A program made the translations under genes and the position numbers. From assembly GCA_963675995.2 (NCBI GenBank), contig CAXXIY010000001.1, positions 2,170,001 to 2,234,000 of the forward strand: 64,000 nt of DNA. The letters are read 5' to 3'. This stretch comes from JAAFHB01 sp963675995. GTDB taxonomy: Bacteria; Bacteroidota; Bacteroidia; Bacteroidales; Prolixibacteraceae. Positions 63,268-64,000 of this stretch are shown piece after piece (position 1 is the stretch's first letter; every line of letters begins with the position of its first letter). The notes below the pieces were generated by a model. The model was not told where the DNA came from. It did no database searches and worked only from the letters and a program-made list of their open reading frames with translations.

Positions 63268-64000
63268 ATGATCATTGAGGTTGATAAGAATTCAGGATTT
63301 TGCTTTGGAGTGGTTGAGGCTGTCAGGAGAGCGGAGGAAACACTTCAACAAAAGCAACAGCTATATTGTCTGGGTGATATTGTACATAATGAGGCAGAGG
63401 TCAAGCGCTTGTCCAATAAGGGATTAATTACAATTAACTATGAGCAGTATTTTAAAATGAAAGATACAACTGTATTGTTGCGTGCTCATGGTGAACCACC
63501 TTCAACTTACGAATATGCCCGGCAGAATAACATCCAACTGATCGATGCTACCTGTCCGGTGGTACTTAAATTGCAGCAGCGAATTCATACCGTCCATCAA
63601 TCGGAACAAAGTGGGAACAGACAGGTTGTCATTTATGGAAAGAGAGGACATGCCGAGGTTAACGGACTTGTTGGTCAGACTGATGGCACTGCGATTGTGA
63701 TTGAGAATCCTTCCCAACTGGATTACATCGATTTTAATCGGCCAATTGAGCTTTATTCTCAAACAACCAAAGATCTGGATGGCTTTAATCAACTTGCTGC
63801 CGAAATAAAGCGAAGAAGCCTGAATGCATCTGTGAAAATTCATGATACTGTTTGCCGTCAGGTTGCAAACAGGATTCCCGGCATAAGGAAGTTTTCTGCC
63901 CGTTTCGAGCTTATTATTTTCGTGAGTGGGTTGAAAAGTTCGAATGGAAAGATGCTGTTTGACATCAGCAAAACGGTGAATCCCAACACTAAATTTATCT
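63268..64000 (+). CDS. ispH: 4-hydroxy-3-methylbut-2-enyl diphosphate reductase, cut by the window end
   Basis: An open frame of 244 codons without stop reaches the window edge. It shows the three Fe-S/active-site regions of IspH expected so far: NSGFCFGVVEAVRRA (first cysteine, residue 12), LGDIVHNEAEV, LRAHGEPP and IDATCPVVLKLQ (second cysteine). A third cysteine (TVCRQVANR) lies near 195. Last step of the non-mevalonate isoprenoid pathway. Co-transcribed with cmk. Confidence 0.93.
   Translation, partial: MIIEVDKNSGFCFGVVEAVRRAEETLQQKQQLYCLGDIVHNEAEVKRLSNKGLITINYEQYFKMKDTTVLLRAHGEPPSTYEYARQNNIQLIDATCPVVLKLQQRIHTVHQSEQSGNRQVVIYGKRGHAEVNGLVGQTDGTAIVIENPSQLDYIDFNRPIELYSQTTKDLDGFNQLAAEIKRRSLNASVKIHDTVCRQVANRIPGIRKFSARFELIIFVSGLKSSNGKMLFDISKTVNPNTKFI

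Overview
The window comes from a member of the Bacteroidota, probably an environmental Bacteroidales- or Marinilabiliales-like lineage. Support: a PorQ-type component of the type IX secretion system (T9SS), T9SS-type C-terminal sorting domains, a GldA/GldF/GldG-like ABC system, DUF3570/DUF4266/DUF4340 families, and promoters of the Bacteroidota form (TTTG about 17-20 nt upstream of TAnnTTTG). No species can be named from the sequence alone. The window ends inside ispH, and an outward-facing promoter near base 20 serves a gene beyond the left edge.

Layout. 0.25-11.6 kb is ordinary chromosome: a DUF2723 (TMEM260-like) membrane glycosyltransferase, a polysaccharide deacetylase, a P-type cation ATPase, a secreted six-hairpin glycosidase, a long U32/RlhA-like protein and a secreted NlpC/P60 peptidase. 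11.6-17.8 kb is a decayed accessory zone: two tandem 722-bp IS200/REP-type units, a frameshifted XRE/SocA-like antitoxin remnant, small stress or regulatory genes (SRPBCC, VOC, Crp/Fnr, PPOX) and a broken tyrosine recombinase.

16.9-29.6 kb looks like an island integrated at a tRNA-Ala(GGC) gene. The intact tRNA lies at the right end, and a 13-nt copy of its 3' end lies at the left end beside the broken integrase. The cargo is a pair of duplicated modules: a small T9SS-sorted protein followed by a giant collagen-like/YadA-like surface protein. The two large proteins share their N-terminal halves but end in different lectin-like domains (DUF1566 versus FISUMP). A TlpA-like thioredoxin and a membrane AraC regulator accompany them.

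29.9-34.05 kb is a Gld-like ABC operon with DUF4340. It is followed by a GH106-like glycosidase, an unrecognised 1136-aa secreted protein, a CoA-binding protein, L-2-hydroxyglutarate oxidase, a META-like lipoprotein and a metallophosphoesterase. 45.9-49.1 kb is a thioredoxin-ApbE-DUF4266-DUF3570 cluster in which apbE carries a single-base frameshift. 49.1-52.5 kb is an amino-acid ABC system of two architecturally odd proteins: an ATPase with a C-terminal HATPase-like extension, and a substrate-binding/permease fusion with lobe order 2-1-2-1. 52.6-64 kb is housekeeping: hflX, asd, prmC, ribD, rsmG, a VirJ-like hydrolase, an EamA transporter, a YkgJ-type protein, porQ, cmk and ispH.

The most interesting signals are the tRNA-bounded island with domain-swapped surface proteins, the ApbE/DUF4266 cluster with a possible flavinylation motif, the unusual ABC pair and the REP/IS200 tandem. 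All functional statements come from motif reading by eye; no database search was run.
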